A stretch of 23,265 nucleotides of DNA from CAZLLV01 sp964560325. GTDB taxonomy: Bacteria; Acidobacteriota; Thermoanaerobaculia; Multivoradales; DATKCC01. Of this stretch, positions 22,443-23,265 are shown in pieces (the first letter of the stretch is position 1; the number at the start of each line of letters is the position of its first letter). Under the pieces are notes generated by a model, which saw only the letters and a list, made by a program, of their open reading frames with translations, was not told the origin of the DNA and did not search any database. Where the stretch lies: assembly GCA_964560325.1 (NCBI GenBank), contig CAZLLV010000241.1:1-23265 (forward strand), written 5' to 3'. A program made the translations under genes and the position numbers.

Positions 22443-23265
22443 CTAGAGCGCCGCGGCGGCGCGGCGCTCTTCTTTCTTCTTCGGCCGCCCGGTCCGGAAG
22501 GCGCTCCGGTCGAAGAGCGGCTTGCCGTCCATGTGGGCCGGCGGGTCGAGATCGAAGAGGGTCAGGACCGAAGGCGCGATGTCGACGATCGCCGGATCGT
22601 CGACCGCGATCTCCCGGTTGCAGAAGAAGACCCCCGGAACCAGGCGCGGGTCGATGCCGTGATCGCCGCTCCACGCCTTCGTGTTGTCCTCGAAGACCGA
22701 CCCCGAGACGACGCCGGTGGCGCAGTCCCAGGAGGTCCGGTACCCGTCGTTGTACCCGATGATGAAGTCCGGCGCGTTGCGCAGGTACGGACCCTGGTAC
22801 AGCTTCGCGGTGTCGAAGACCTCGTTGATCCCGATCTCTCCTCGTTCACCGTCCATCAACCCGGAGAGCCGGCCGATGATTTCCGCCTTCAGCGCCTCGG
22901 CCTCCTCCCCCGGCTCGACGATCCCCTCGCCCTCGCGCCCGCGCAGGTTGAGGAACATGCCGGTCAGGCCGAGCGAGTAGGCCTTCGTCTTCGACCAGTC
23001 GACGTCGCGCAGCCACTCGGACGAGCCGTCGGCGCCCTCCTTCAGGTGGAGGTAGCCGTTGGCCAGCAGCCAGGCGTTGAGGTTGATGCCGCGCCGGAAG
23101 GAGGCGAAGCCGTGGTCGGAGCAGACGACCAGCAGGTCCTCGTCGCCGAGCTTCTCCCTCACCCGGCCGAGGAGCTCGTCGTTGTGCACGTACAGATCCT
23201 CGATCGCGTTCGCGTGCGGCGCGCCCTCCTTGCCGCGCGCGGCCGGGTGCCCCTCCTCGGTGTAG
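22443..23265 (-). CDS. Alkaline phosphatase family protein, 5' end outside window
   Basis: The frame is open to the window edge, so the N-terminal part with the first metal ligand and nucleophile is missing; an internal GTG at 23189 is not taken as the start. The remaining 273 residues read IEDLYVHNDELLGRVREKLG, then VVCSDHGFASFRRGINLNAW with the Asp-His metal ligands, DVDWSKTKAYSLGLTGMFLN, PDFIIGYNDGYRTSWDCATG, and WSGDHGIDPRLVPGVFFCNR. It ends with IVDIAPSVLTLFDLDPPAHMDGKPLF, characteristic of the sulfatase/phosphodiesterase fold, then a Lys/Arg/Ala-rich tail. It is clearly homologous to the gene that follows 22 bp downstream, so the pair arose by tandem duplication. Likely a phosphoesterase. 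Confidence 0.87.
   Translation of the reverse strand, partial: YTEEGHPAARGKEGAPHANAIEDLYVHNDELLGRVREKLGDEDLLVVCSDHGFASFRRGINLNAWLLANGYLHLKEGADGSSEWLRDVDWSKTKAYSLGLTGMFLNLRGREGEGIVEPGEEAEALKAEIIGRLSGLMDGERGEIGINEVFDTAKLYQGPYLRNAPDFIIGYNDGYRTSWDCATGVVSGSVFEDNTKAWSGDHGIDPRLVPGVFFCNREIAVDDPAIVDIAPSVLTLFDLDPPAHMDGKPLFDRSAFRTGRPKKKEERRAAAAL

Noticed and set aside
20336..22762. Long open frame (808 codons) on the plus strand opposite the phosphatase genes
   Set aside because: Same shadow pattern: repetitive Arg/Val/Leu/Asp composition, no domain, and antisense to a protein with clear active-site motifs.
1..23265. tRNA, rRNA, riboswitch or transposase genes
   Set aside because: None was recognised on either strand by reading; a covariance-model and IS search would be decisive.

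Overview
The window is GC-rich (roughly 70%) and densely coded, with overlapping or nearly touching genes and frequent GTG/TTG starts. The gene content suggests an uncultured Acidobacteriota-like bacterium, perhaps a Thermoanaerobaculia relative. The clues are a bacterial tricorn protease, an ADOP/MacB-type permease end, a secreted PQQ sugar dehydrogenase with sorting-like C-terminal domains, and tandem alkaline-phosphatase-family enzymes. This assignment is inference; there is no rRNA or other strong marker here. No stretch longer than about 300 bp lacks a gene.

Layout. (1) 1-158: 3' end of an ABC permease. (2) 180-5449, minus strand: PQQ sugar dehydrogenase followed by tricorn protease. (3) 5517-6839: secreted amidohydrolase, convergent with and overlapping an mltF-like lytic transglycosylase (6794-8353), which lies downstream of mscL (8414-8938). 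(4) 8987-9448: nrdR, which converges on a secreted class-C-beta-lactamase-like serine hydrolase (9445-10983). (5) 11124-13227: an OmpR-type response regulator and its histidine kinase. They are divergent from the hydrolase gene, across an intergenic region holding a symmetric four-half-site operator. (6) 13173-17604, minus strand: a two-gene operon encoding a SIR2-like domain fused to a STAND/AAA ATPase, then a second related ATPase with a glycine-tetrad-repeat membrane domain. (7) 17740-19151: a FitAB-like and a VapBC-like toxin-antitoxin module, the second toxin frameshifted. (8) 19272-23265, minus strand: two paralogous alkaline-phosphatase-family proteins, a small ribbon-helix-helix protein and a membrane protein with an Oxa1/DUF106-like look.

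The most notable part is 13173-19151, which reads as a defence/accessory island. The two ATPases share their Walker A signature (G-[EQ]-R-R-M-G-K-[ST]-S-L-L) and a similar C-terminal winged-helix segment. They overlap by 8 bp, so they are probably translated together as sensor/effector partners. The SIR2 half would be expected to consume NAD and the membrane half to act at the inner membrane. A relic of a histidine-kinase 3' end lies just beyond the operon (17628-17690) and matches the 3' part of the intact kinase on the other side (13075-13129). This suggests the operon was inserted at the end of the kinase gene and gave the kinase a new C-terminal tail. I see no integrase or transposase. I do not recognise this exact gene pair as a named defence system.
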